The notes under the pieces were generated by a model that saw only the letters and a list, made by a program, of their open reading frames with translations, did no database searches and was not told the origin of the DNA. The translations under genes were made by a program, and so were the position numbers. 34,279 nucleotides of DNA from Candidatus Parabeggiatoa sp. nov. 3 (GTDB taxonomy: Bacteria > Pseudomonadota > Gammaproteobacteria > Beggiatoales > Beggiatoaceae), in the NCBI GenBank assembly GCA_003645185.1, contig QNEL01000018.1:1-34279 (forward strand), in the 5' to 3' direction. The stretch's first letter is position 1. Each line of letters begins with the position of its first letter. Below, piece by piece: positions 22,765 to 31,639 of this stretch.

Positions 22765-23327
22765 GGCTTTTTCAGGATGAAACGGTTTGAATCAGTCATA
22801 CATTTTCAGGTCAATAGACAACTGATTCGGATCATGAACGGATGAGTTTTTTGGGGTAAAATCCGTTTATTCCGCTAATCCGTTGTACTCTGCGTGTGAA
22901 AAATCATGTAGTATCAAGTGATGAGTTATGGATTTCGTAGAACAACGGGTGCTAATAAAATCTTGATAGAACGCTGATTGCACTGATTGTCATGATTTAC
23001 GCTGATATCGAATTAAGGAGATTTGGCTTAAAAACATAGGAGAATCGGATAATGGAAGTCGCCTTTAATGATGTTGAAGTGACTTTATAAAAGTTTGGCT
23101 AAGGCACTTTTTTTTCAACACAGAGAACACAGAGTACCACAGAGTACCACAGAGAATAACTCTCTGATTTTTAATGATATTATGATAATAAATACAGGAT
23201 AAATGTGTGTGTTTTTTAAACCGTGTTGCAAACTGATAGGTGGTAAGGGTGGCGTGTCTTAGGATTGTAGTCTTGTAGGGTGGGTAGAGCGAAGCTAAAC
23301 CCACCATTTGCTAAGTTAAATCGGATT
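22765..23327. other. Spacer with repeat remnants
   Basis: No gene is recognised. The spacer holds a one-sided TAGAACGCTGAT-type repeat (about 22972-23023) and a CACAGAGTAC decamer array (23119-23157). A GTAGGGTGGGTAGAGCGAAG stretch lies near the end of the LolA-like gene. Confidence 0.5.
23119..23157. repeat. Decamer array CACAGAGTAC
   Basis: Four units read CACAGAGAA, CACAGAGTAC, CACAGAGTAC and CACAGAGAAT. It is related in theme to the array at 15371-15400. Confidence 0.8.
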
Positions 23328-24146
23328 TTACCGCATCCGTTCCAGAGCATCTTTAGTAAAATCTCGAACAGTAAAGCCTTTGCCGAATTGATAATCGTTC
23401 CAATCAAGCCTGGTACGTTTACCCGTTTGATAATTCCGCATCCGCATCTTATCGGCACGCCAATATTTACCCAAGTATTGCCTGTAATCCTCAGAAGTTA
23501 ATCTCTTGAGTTTGGCATTCTTGCGATCATAGAAGATGATCTTATGGAAATTGAAATGTGTTTTATCGATCCAAACCACTTGGCGAGTGTAGCCGGAGTA
23601 TTTATAAGTCGGGCGACGCTCAAGCTTATAACAATCCATTCCCTTGTAGAAATCATCCTTCAGATATCGGTAGGTGTATTTATCCAGTTCTTGCGAAGCG
23701 ATGTCTTCATAAGCAAACTCGCTGCCCATAAACGGCCCTGATTTGTTTCGGGAAGAAATACGCTTTACCCGTTTCAGGGCGGGCAGGTAAATCCATTGCT
23801 GATCGGGTATGGTTGCATGGGACCAAGTCAGCACAATGGTACCCTTAACATCAGGTGGCGTTTCAAATATCGACATGCCCTTATCACCATCTCCCTCAAC
23901 TTCCATTGTTTTAACGCGCAACTTGCGCACCGTTTCATCTCTTCTGCGATTACGCAGTGTCATCACCAATTGAGCTTCGGAATCTATCCAGCCCGTATCC
24001 CGATAATCAGCCATCTTGGCAATCGCGAGTCCTTTTTCCTCAGCATTTGAAGCATTGGCAATCGCATCAGCCAATTCTTGTTCCGTTACCGCTGTGGTTG
24101 TTAAGGGTAATAAACCCAATAAAGTTAATAAAAACAATCGTTTCAT
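23328..24146 (-). CDS. LolA-like outer membrane lipoprotein-sorting protein
   Basis: This 272-residue exported protein has a signal peptide (MKRLFLLTLLGLLPLTTTAV) and a domain of the LolA-like type annotated as outer membrane lipoprotein-sorting protein (PF17131-like). Typical strings are KLRVKTMEVEGDGDKGMSIF, WIYLPALKRVKRISSRNKSG and FMGSEFAYEDIAS. This is a periplasmic beta-rich half-barrel fold that binds lipids or acyl chains. The gene lies 102 bases downstream of the RND exporter gene on the same strand, the usual pairing for this family. The likely role is to receive or deliver a hydrophobic cargo for the exporter. GAGGAA precedes the ATG at 24146, so the start is well supported. Confidence 0.85.
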   Translation of the reverse strand: MKRLFLLTLLGLLPLTTTAVTEQELADAIANASNAEEKGLAIAKMADYRDTGWIDSEAQLVMTLRNRRRDETVRKLRVKTMEVEGDGDKGMSIFETPPDVKGTIVLTWSHATIPDQQWIYLPALKRVKRISSRNKSGPFMGSEFAYEDIASQELDKYTYRYLKDDFYKGMDCYKLERRPTYKYSGYTRQVVWIDKTHFNFHKIIFYDRKNAKLKRLTSEDYRQYLGKYWRADKMRMRNYQTGKRTRLDWNDYQFGKGFTVRDFTKDALERMR

Positions 24147-24181
24147 ACTTTTTTCCTCGTAAGTTAGTTTAACAACAAAGA

Positions 24182-24237
24182 AACGCTAAAGACGCTAAAG
24201 ACGCTAAAGACGCTTGCGTCTCTTGCGTCTCTTGCGT
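24182..24237. repeat. Nonamer repeat forming a long imperfect hairpin
   Basis: About three units of GCTAAAGAC are followed by three of TTGCGTCTC. The two halves are imperfect inverted repeats (AACGCTAAAGACGC against GCGTCTCTTGCGTT). The same nonamer (as CGTCTTTAG) occurs at about 10131-10152. It lies between the two genes of the RND operon. Confidence 0.75.
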
Positions 24238-24248
24238 TATTTTTTTAT

Positions 24249-26537
24249 TTACCGCCTCTCCTCTAATTTCATCAGTAATGGGGGTAAAAACAAAAAATCA
24301 ACGAATAAAGCAAAAGCAATGGTTATAGCAGTCATGATACCCATAGTCGAATTGACAGAAAAATGGGAGAAGGACAAAATCGCAAAACCGGCAACCAGTG
24401 CCAGCGAAGTCACCCATAAAGCTAAACCAACGCTGCGAAAAGCATAGCGCACTGCATCTGGTGCTGTAAATCCTTTTTCACGACGGGCACGTAGATATTT
24501 ACTTAAATAGTGGATCGTGTCATCAACCACAATGCCGATAGTGAGGCCGGCTACAACTGATAGCCCTAAACCCACTTGCCCCACCAATAATCCCCATAAA
24601 CCAAAGGCCATTGCAGTGGGGACTAGGTTAGGTATTAAGCTGATAAGCCCAAATTTGAGCGAGCGCAACGCGGCGATCAGAATGATAGAAATCAAGAACA
24701 GTGCGATGGTGGCCCCAAATAACATACTGCGGATATTGCGGGAACCAATGTTAGCAAACATAATAGACGGACTCGCTCCCATCGCATTCTGCATAGCCGG
24801 TAAACCATTTTCCCTAAGCCATCGCTTGGCGCTTTCTTCCAAGGCCAGTAATTCATTAGTCGATAAGGTTTTCAGTGTGACTGCCACACGAGTCGCGGAT
24901 TTGTCAATATTGATTTGGTTGTTGAGATCCAAACCATAAGGTAAAGACATTTCATACAACAATAAATACTGCGCGGCTAAATCACGCCGCGAAGGCAAAC
25001 GATAATAGGCAGGATCATCGCCGTGCATGTTTTTGTTCAACCGTTTAAAGGTATCGGTAATCGTGTTGACATGTATCACATTCGGTTGTTGACGATACCA
25101 TTGTGCAAAGGCTTCGACTTTACGCAAAAATTCAGGATTGCTGATACCATCAGATTCGCCAGCACTCAGCGAATAATGAATGTCGTAAATACCGGTGAGA
25201 TTTTCACTGGAAAAATCAGTCGCTACGCGAAAATCAAAACTCTTGTCAAAATAGTTGACAAAAACATCATTGAGTTCGTTGCGCGGCAAAAAGGCAATCA
25301 GGAATACCATAATTCCCCCGACGCTCCACATTAAACCCTGCCGTTTCGCCACCACAAATTCACCCAACCGATCCATCGCATGAACGGTTTCAGTGGTTTG
25401 CTGCTTGAAATGCACAGGCAAGATTGCCATCATGGCCGGTAGAAAACTGACAGACAAGATAAAGGCAATGCTCACCCCTGTCGCTACGATATTACCTAAA
25501 TCGTGAAAGGGCGGCACATCGCCAAAATTCAGGCTTAAAAACCCAATGGCCGTGGTTAAACTGGTTAAAAAAATGGGCTGAAAATTGATCCGCAGACTTT
25601 CTATAATCGCATCACGCTTTGCCAGCCCATTAACGCGCATTTCGTGCCGAAGCGTGACTAAGAAATGTACACTATCGGCAACGGCTAAGGTGAGAATCAT
25701 AGTAGGCGCGATGGATGAAGGGCCACTGAGAGATAAACCCACTAATCCCGCCAACCCCATAGCGGCAACCGTGGAAAAGCTGATCACGAGTAAGGTAGCA
25801 AAAGTCCCTGACAAACCGCGCAACAGCAACCACAACATCATCAGAATGACAATGTACATGATGGGGATTAAAGATTTCATATCCCCTTGAAAAGCCTCCG
25901 GAAAAGAGTTATTCATCATCACGATACCCGTGATGTAAACCTCAAGATGAGGATAACGGGCGCGTACTTTGTCAGCCAAATCACGAACAAAAACAACGAC
26001 TTCAGGTATTTCCTTATCGGTTTCTACACCTGGCAATTGAACAATGACATTGACTCCTGTCACATCGGCTTCAGGTGAAATCAGCTTATTAACTAATAAA
26101 GGTTCAGAGATCGCAATTTCCTGAGCTTTCGCCATCGACGCCTCATCAAGCGTCAAAGCCTCCATGATTAAATCTTCAACGATGAGATCATCCTCATCCG
26201 CATGAGTGTATTGGAAATTGGAAATCGAATCGACGCGAATAGAATAAGGCATTTGCCAAGCCTCATGAGTCAACCATTCCACCGCATCTAACGTCTGGTT
26301 AGTAAAAACATGCCCATCTTTAGGGGCCAAGACAAACAACACATTATCATTTTTTGTATAAGTATCTTGCAGATTTTCAAAAGCCATCAATTGGGGATTA
26401 TCTTGGCTAAAAAAAACGCGATAATCACTATCAAATCGCAATGGAAAACCAAGCGTTGTGAGTGCCACTAGCCCCAGTGTGGCAAGGATAATCAAATAAC
26501 GCCAACGAATAACCCAGTCAGCATAGCGTTCAATCAT
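24249..26537 (-). CDS. RND/MMPL family exporter permease
   Basis: This 762-residue inner-membrane protein belongs to the COG1033-type RND superfamily, with two similar halves. The first half opens with a membrane segment after IERYADWVIRWR (residues 2-13), a large periplasmic loop (about 35-225), then a membrane bundle with TMILTLAVADSVHFLV. The second half has another loop (about 435-615) and VVAGLTIGIVVDDTIHYLSK, carrying the acidic residues that couple export to the proton gradient. Twelve membrane helices are expected. Unlike AcrB, these proteins usually lack a periplasmic adaptor and work with a LolA-like partner, here encoded just downstream. The substrate is unknown; lipids or hydrophobic molecules are plausible. 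The ATG at 26537 has AGGAA upstream. Confidence 0.9.
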   Translation of the reverse strand: MIERYADWVIRWRYLIILATLGLVALTTLGFPLRFDSDYRVFFSQDNPQLMAFENLQDTYTKNDNVLFVLAPKDGHVFTNQTLDAVEWLTHEAWQMPYSIRVDSISNFQYTHADEDDLIVEDLIMEALTLDEASMAKAQEIAISEPLLVNKLISPEADVTGVNVIVQLPGVETDKEIPEVVVFVRDLADKVRARYPHLEVYITGIVMMNNSFPEAFQGDMKSLIPIMYIVILMMLWLLLRGLSGTFATLLVISFSTVAAMGLAGLVGLSLSGPSSIAPTMILTLAVADSVHFLVTLRHEMRVNGLAKRDAIIESLRINFQPIFLTSLTTAIGFLSLNFGDVPPFHDLGNIVATGVSIAFILSVSFLPAMMAILPVHFKQQTTETVHAMDRLGEFVVAKRQGLMWSVGGIMVFLIAFLPRNELNDVFVNYFDKSFDFRVATDFSSENLTGIYDIHYSLSAGESDGISNPEFLRKVEAFAQWYRQQPNVIHVNTITDTFKRLNKNMHGDDPAYYRLPSRRDLAAQYLLLYEMSLPYGLDLNNQINIDKSATRVAVTLKTLSTNELLALEESAKRWLRENGLPAMQNAMGASPSIMFANIGSRNIRSMLFGATIALFLISIILIAALRSLKFGLISLIPNLVPTAMAFGLWGLLVGQVGLGLSVVAGLTIGIVVDDTIHYLSKYLRARREKGFTAPDAVRYAFRSVGLALWVTSLALVAGFAILSFSHFSVNSTMGIMTAITIAFALFVDFLFLPPLLMKLEERR

Positions 26538-26621
26538 TTTTCATATTCCTTTTAAAAGTTTGTTTCGGCCTACGTTCCAACTTTGCCATTTAATTCAGTG
26601 GTTGATGAAAGTTATAAATTA

Positions 26622-26722
26622 GATAGAACGCTGATTTGACTGATGATGGCCTGATTAACACTGATTAAAAAAGAACAAAAATCAGCGCAGATCATGACAA
26701 TCAGTAGCATCAGCGTTCTATC
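26622..26722. mobile_element. 101-bp MITE-like repeat, TAGAACGCTGAT family, complete copy
   Basis: The ends GATAGAACGCTGAT (26622-26635) and ATCAGCGTTCTATC (26709-26722) are perfect 14-bp inverted repeats, and the whole element is an imperfect inverted repeat. Partial relatives lie near 2038, 6850, 14032 and 22972. It sits between the RND gene start and the 3' end of the upstream coiled-coil gene. Confidence 0.8.
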
Positions 26723-26739
26723 ATAAAACAGTAGCTTAA

Positions 26740-27702
26740 CTATAACAGTTTTGCACCGGTTGCGGCAATGAGTTTAGTTTCCAGACGTTCAAGCGCCTTT
26801 TTCTCACGTTCAAGAGCCCCTTCTGCCTTAATCATGCGATTTCTAAGCGCCGCAGATTCACTCTTGGTAACTTCTAATTCGTTTTCCAATTTCAGTATCG
26901 TTTCCCTATACCCCCACTCTTGAGAATCGGCACGCGCTGTTAAAGCCGCGACTTTCTTTTCCATTTCCATGTGTGCTTTGCTTTCACCTTCCAAACTCTC
27001 CTTCAGTTCGTGTTTCTCTTGTTTTAACAGCTTGATATCCGCTTCATATTTTTTACCGGCTTCTCTCAATTCTTGAACCAAGGATTCAGCGACTGCCGCT
27101 TTCCGCTGTTCCATTTTGAGTTTTTCCCAAATATCTTTCGATTCCTGTATAGCGGTTTTGAGATCTTTATCTAAACGTTCACGAGTGCGTAAATTCACTA
27201 TCGCTTCTTCACGGGTTTCCTTGAGCGTCAAACGATCTTGCTCCGCTTGATGATTGACTTCATACAAACGCTTTTTTAAAGCATCAGCTTGTTCACGGGC
27301 CCGCCCCACTTCCTGAATCAAGGATTTGATTTCGTGTTCTTGTTCTGCCAGTTTTTCGATTAGAAGAGATTTTTCATGTTGAGCATTTTTTAAATCGCCC
27401 CTATTGCGATTAAGATCAACCTGTAAGGATTTGTTTTCTCTGGTTAAAGTTTCAATATGAGCATTAGCAGCGGCAATTTTCAGATTAACCTGCTCTACTT
27501 TATTCAAGGCTTCTTGACGTTGCTTCAAAACGTCGGATTCAAATTGTTGATAGCGTTTTCTAATGGCCTCAATTTCTTTTTTAGCCAAATCTTGTGAAGA
27601 TTGCCAAAGAATATGCACAGCTTCCGTCCCCATGCGCTGGATTTCTTCAGGCACTTCTGTCGGATTTTCTTCACTCACAGATAAATTAATTTGTCGAAAC
27701 AT
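26740..27702 (-). CDS. Coiled-coil protein, possibly KfrA-like
   Basis: This 320-residue cytoplasmic protein is predicted to be almost entirely helical. After an N-terminal segment with PEEIQRMGTEAVHILWQSSQ, residues about 45-315 form one long charged coiled coil (for example KKEIEAIRKRYQQFESDVLK, RDLKNAQ-type blocks, and ALEREKKALERLETKL at the end). It resembles plasmid KfrA-type and related DNA-binding coiled-coil proteins in layout, but a clear helix-turn-helix is not seen at the N-terminus, so the DNA-binding label is weak. Its C-terminal end is separated from the RND gene by a MITE-like repeat, so it is probably transcribed separately or only loosely linked. Confidence 0.6.
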   Translation of the reverse strand: MFRQINLSVSEENPTEVPEEIQRMGTEAVHILWQSSQDLAKKEIEAIRKRYQQFESDVLKQRQEALNKVEQVNLKIAAANAHIETLTRENKSLQVDLNRNRGDLKNAQHEKSLLIEKLAEQEHEIKSLIQEVGRAREQADALKKRLYEVNHQAEQDRLTLKETREEAIVNLRTRERLDKDLKTAIQESKDIWEKLKMEQRKAAVAESLVQELREAGKKYEADIKLLKQEKHELKESLEGESKAHMEMEKKVAALTARADSQEWGYRETILKLENELEVTKSESAALRNRMIKAEGALEREKKALERLETKLIAATGAKLL

Positions 27703-27964
27703 AGTCTGTTATCAGTTATGGAATTAAAACACAATCTCAGTAGATCGAAAACATTTTTAATGATCCTCGTAGGGTGGGTAAGCGGGCGGTACTGAATTAA
27801 ATAATTGTCCCAAAATCCTACCGACAGCGATCCCACCATCCCTCCCTAGGTATTGTTTATCAAGATAAATCTTGAAGGCCCAATTTTCAAACCAAATTTG
27901 CTTCGGGGCGAATTTCGTTCCAAATTTATTTTCGCGAAGGCCCAATTGCAAACGCGAAGCTAAT
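27703..27964. other. Spacer with repeats
   Basis: The spacer contains a GTAGGGTGGGTAAGCGGGCG unit (about 27769, like that at 20133), a CCGACAGCGATCCCACC stretch also seen near 2188-2204, and a 22-bp repeat copy (27911-27938). No gene is supported. Confidence 0.5.
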
Positions 27965-28273
27965 TTACGAAACAAAGTTGTACTCGGCCAAAGTACTCAA
28001 CCAAGATTGATAATGAGCCTTTTTTTGGGAATGCGCCCCACTGGATATACCCAGCTCACCCAATAATTCTTCAGTGGAAGAACCTAAAAAATCAGAAGCA
28101 CTCTCGTCGCTATCCTCGCTATCCGAGAAGGCTTTGAAGAGTAATTTGACGAGTGATGTCCATAACGCTTCTTCATCTTTCAAATCAGCATGATATTTTT
28201 GTGAATAGTGGGGGTGGTTTGATCTAACACCTTCAAGGTTTTTTCGTTCCAAGGTAGGCCTGTCCCTATCCAT
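27965..28273 (-). pseudogene. Possible shifted remainder of the propeller gene
   Basis: This 102-codon frame overlaps the 3' end of the propeller gene by 94 bases. The middle (DEEALWTSLVKLLFKAF and an acidic Ser/Asp/Glu stretch) reads like protein, while the last 25 or so codons translate a repeat (ATTGATAATG...TTTTTTTGGGAAT) also found near 8597. It may be the original C-terminal end of the propeller gene after a frameshift and repeat insertion, or chance. Confidence 0.35.
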
Positions 28274-29028
28274 AGACCACCCTGACCATCGCTAATAATA
28301 TCACTAATAGTCACTCCATCACCTATTTCACTTTTATAAAAGGCATAGTCCAGATTATCACTAATAGTCACTTCATTACCTATTTTTATTTGAGAAAAAA
28401 CATAATTCTGTTCTCCGTTCTGCTCAATACGAATCAATGCAGTAGAGAATGTTCCCACCCAAAGTCCACCCTTATTATCGTCCGCAAGGGCAGTGATAAA
28501 GTTATCTGGCAAATCATCAGAATACAACGTTATGACATTTATCAACTTGCCGGTAGTGGCATTGCGTTTTTCCAGTCCACCATGAGTGCCTACCCAAAGT
28601 GTTTCGCCTTCTTCAAAAGAGGAAATGGCCGTGATATAATTCAGATTAGTCACAATTTTCCACACACTTTTTTCTCGTGAATAGGCGCGTTTTGCTGCCT
28701 CTTTTGGCAACACTGTGACCGGAATCCCAACGAACGAGTTATTGCTATCTATCACTTTCACGTAGTATTGACCCACTTTATTAGGCGCAACATAAGTGGC
28801 ACGATACTTGTCATTCTCCTGAATTTCACCTGCTTTCGGAACCATCCACTTCAATTTTCCCATAGCCCCTAACACCCTTAACGAAATAGACTCCCCCGGC
28901 CCGATTATTGGCATCGCTGGTTCAATTCTCAAATTGCCAGCTAGGGCAAACCGTGGTAATGCCAAAAAAATCAACAAAATCAAACTGATGATAATACAAT
29001 TTTGCATAAAAATTGTGTGTTTAGTCAT
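28180..29028 (-). CDS. Truncated exported beta-propeller (Reg_prop) protein
   Basis: This 282-residue protein has a signal-type hydrophobic segment (IIISLILLIFLALPRFALAG, about residues 12-31) and an Ig-like domain (about 32-108) with PIIGPGESISLRVLGAMGKL. The start of a two-component-regulator-type propeller follows, with blades ending LWVGTHGGLEKR, GGLWVGTFS and GGLWIGTG. Full propellers need six or seven blades, so this gene stops early, after about three. The neighbouring frame (27965-28273) may be its shifted continuation. Propeller domains of this type sense or bind ligands outside the cytoplasm; this copy may be non-functional. GAGG lies 8 bases before the ATG at 29028; a later ATG at 29007 is possible. 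Confidence 0.6.
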   Translation of the reverse strand: MTKHTIFMQNCIIISLILLIFLALPRFALAGNLRIEPAMPIIGPGESISLRVLGAMGKLKWMVPKAGEIQENDKYRATYVAPNKVGQYYVKVIDSNNSFVGIPVTVLPKEAAKRAYSREKSVWKIVTNLNYITAISSFEEGETLWVGTHGGLEKRNATTGKLINVITLYSDDLPDNFITALADDNKGGLWVGTFSTALIRIEQNGEQNYVFSQIKIGNEVTISDNLDYAFYKSEIGDGVTISDIISDGQGGLWIGTGLPWNEKTLKVLDQTTPTIHKNIMLI

Positions 29029-29660
29029 AATGATTGCCTCAATAGATGCTCAAGTTTTTAGCGATGAAAACCTATAACTACAAGGATTGTATATCATAAA
29101 GGATTAGATCGTGGTAGTACTTGGTTTAAATTTGCCCTTCGCAAAATAAATTTGGAACGAAAAAAGTCGCAAAATAAATTTGGAATGAAAATCGGGCAGA
29201 AGCAAGATTGATAGGAACTACCGATTATTTAAAGATGATATGGCTCAATTTCTAAATATTTTGCTTGAATTATCTAATTAGTTTAATACAAAATCAAAAC
29301 AAATGGGTATAGTGTTATGAATAATTAATAAAATGACGGGTTTTCAAATTATCAATTACCCATTAATTAAAAAAAAACATTTTAAATAAGATTTATACCG
29401 ACATTCCGCACTTGACAAATTTAAAAAAATATTTATTTGTGTTAGGCTAAGACTGACATAGATTAAAAATAAATATATCATATAAACCTATAAAAAATAC
29501 TAATTAAAATTACGGGGACAATTGGCATGGAAATGACAACTACAAACATATACTGTCCACCGTTATAATTTTCGTGTTTAGTTAGTCACCACCACCTGAC
29601 TTTCGCGTTGCGACAACGGCTGAAAGCTGTTGGCTGTTAAGTTAAAAAAAAGCGCAATTT
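29029..29660. other. AT-rich spacer before the insertion-sequence region
   Basis: Two 22-bp repeat copies lie at 29140-29163 and 29168-29190. The rest (29200-29560) is very AT-rich with no recognisable gene. Near 29551-29634 lies the TGTCCACC...CACCACCTGACTT...GCTGTTGGCT repeat shared with 16306-16560. Confidence 0.5.
29140..29190. repeat. Two copies of the CGCAAAATAAATTTGGAACG repeat
   Basis: The copies lie 4 bases apart in the same orientation; the second has GGAATG instead of GGAACG. Confidence 0.85.
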
Positions 29661-31360
29661 ATGACAGTGCCAAGTATAGACACTCAAAACCCAGATTTAT
29701 TAAAGACACAAGCACTTGAGAACGAAGGGTTAGTTGCAGCAGTCACACGCGATTTAAAAATTGTAGATAAGATAAATCAAAGATTGCCAACCACAGACAA
29801 AGCCAATGTTACTATGGGACAAAGAGTACTCGCTATGATCCTAAACGGATTAGGATTTACAAACGATAGGCTTTATTTAGTCCCACGTTTTTTTCAAAAT
29901 AAACCAGTAGATAGACTGATTGGGCCTGGAATAGAATCCGAGCACTTAAATGACGACGCTTTAGGGCGATGTTTGGATGCAATCGCCACTTATGGAACCA
30001 CTCGCTTATTTTTCGATATGGCCTTTGAAATTGGAACAGAACAAGGTTTGTTAGGTAAATCATCCCATTTGGATACTACCAGTTTAACACTTCAAGGTAA
30101 TTATCTAATAATGAAGCAATAGTGATTTTAAATAATAACGAAAGATTATATTGTTACGACTTAGTAATGTAAATATACAAGGCACGACATAGCTACTCTA
30201 AAGATCATCGTCCTGATCTAAAACAAGTCGTATTATCGCTGACAACAAGTGGCCCTGCGAGTTTTCCCTTCTGTCAGCATTAGACGGAAACAGTAGCGAT
30301 AAAACTGACAGAAATGAAACTATTGCCAAAGTGAATGCTTTCCAAAAACAATTGCAACAAGCTTCAAAGTTTATATGGGTAGCAGATTCTGCGCTTTATA
30401 CTGTGGACAAGCTTCTAAATTTATCGGAGAACGACTGGATTACTCGGGTACCAAATACTATTGTTGCTCAATAAGCATTATGCTAAGCACCGTCAGCCCA
30501 ATTTGAATGGACAGAACTCGGAAAGGGTTATAATATGGTGGCATTGTGTTCCAATTATGGAGGGTTAAAACAACGTTGGCTTTTGATTCATTCTCAACAA
30601 GCTTTTGAAAGAGAATCGGCTACTTTTGATAAACATTTGAAGAACCAAGAAGAAAAACTCACCAAAGCAATTTGGCATCTTGGCAATCAAGTATTTGCAA
30701 GCAAAAATGAAGCTGAACAAGCCGTCAATGCTTTGAGCCATACGGCTAAATACCATGATTTTGATTACTCCTTACAAGAAGTACGAAAGTATAGTGGTCA
30801 GGGTCGTCCAAAGGCAGGACAGAAACAAGAAAGGGTTGAATACCTTGTGAAGGTGAGTTTCAGCCGTAACGAAGAAACTATCGCAACCACTAGAAATGCC
30901 AAGGGACGTTTTATACTCGCTACTAATCAATTAGATTCGGAAGAATTGTCTGATATTGAAGTATTTCAGGAATATAAGAAACAAAGTCAAGTGGAATCGG
31001 GATTCCGTTTTCTGAAATACCCATGGTTCATGCTTGATTCAGTTTTTCTGAAGAATCAGGCACGAATTGGTGCTTTGATGATGGTTATTCCTAAAGTGTC
31101 TTATGGTATATAATGTTGGCCAATTTCGCTTGAGGGAGATTCTAAAAGAGAATGAAGAAACATTAGCTAATCAGGTTGGAAAACCGATCCAAAATCCAAC
31201 GGAACAAAGGGTATTTCGTCTGATGGAAGGAATATCGGTAGTGGTTTGGAAAGGACTCAAAGAGGAAACACTGGTTTTCATCGCGAATTTGAATGAGGTA
31301 AAACGACAAATTATTCATTATTTTGGTCATTACGCTCTTGAAATTTATGGACTCACTTGA
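29661..31360 (+). pseudogene. IS1634-family transposase, degraded
   Basis: Three consecutive pieces in different frames give one IS1634-type DDE transposase. Piece 1 (29661-30122) holds the DUF4277-like N-terminus (GQRVLAMILNGLGFTNDRLY and LGRCLDAIATYGTTRLF). The next stretch (about 30160-30530) is broken by stops and shifts but still reads SYSKDHRPDLKQVVLSL and FIWVADSALYTVDKLL, the catalytic core. Piece 2 (30535-31113) ends QSQVESGFRFLKYPWFMLDS, and piece 3 (31103-31360) is the C-terminus (VYNVGQFRLREIL ... HYALEIYGLT). At least four disruptions exclude an active product. It is on the plus strand, followed by AT-rich DNA. Terminal inverted repeats could not be fixed. Confidence 0.85.
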
Positions 31361-31639
31361 GTCCACAAAACTGATTCATAAAAGTTTCAATATATTTATA
31401 GTGAATTATTAAGTTTTAAAAATGTGAGCCTCTTGCAAAACTTTTAAATTAGTCCACAAAATAGTGTGTAAAAAAGGGGTAAAAAAACTTGATTATCCGT
31501 TTTTTCTTTCAAAAAATTAAAAATTAGCACGATAAAGGACTTAAATGCTAAAAACGAGTAAAATTGGCGATTTTTGGACGTACCAGTCCCTATCCCCCCG
31601 AGGCGATTTATTTTTAAAATATTGTTTTTACTGTTATTT
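31361..31639. other. AT-rich DNA between IS remnants
   Basis: No gene is recognised. GTCCACAAAACTG (near 31361) and GTCCACAAAATAG (near 31453) are short direct matches that may belong to the IS1634 end. Confidence 0.4.

Noticed and set aside
23280-26078. Several plus-strand frames opposite the LolA-like and RND genes
   Set aside because: They lie wholly opposite well-supported genes and encode sequences without family features.
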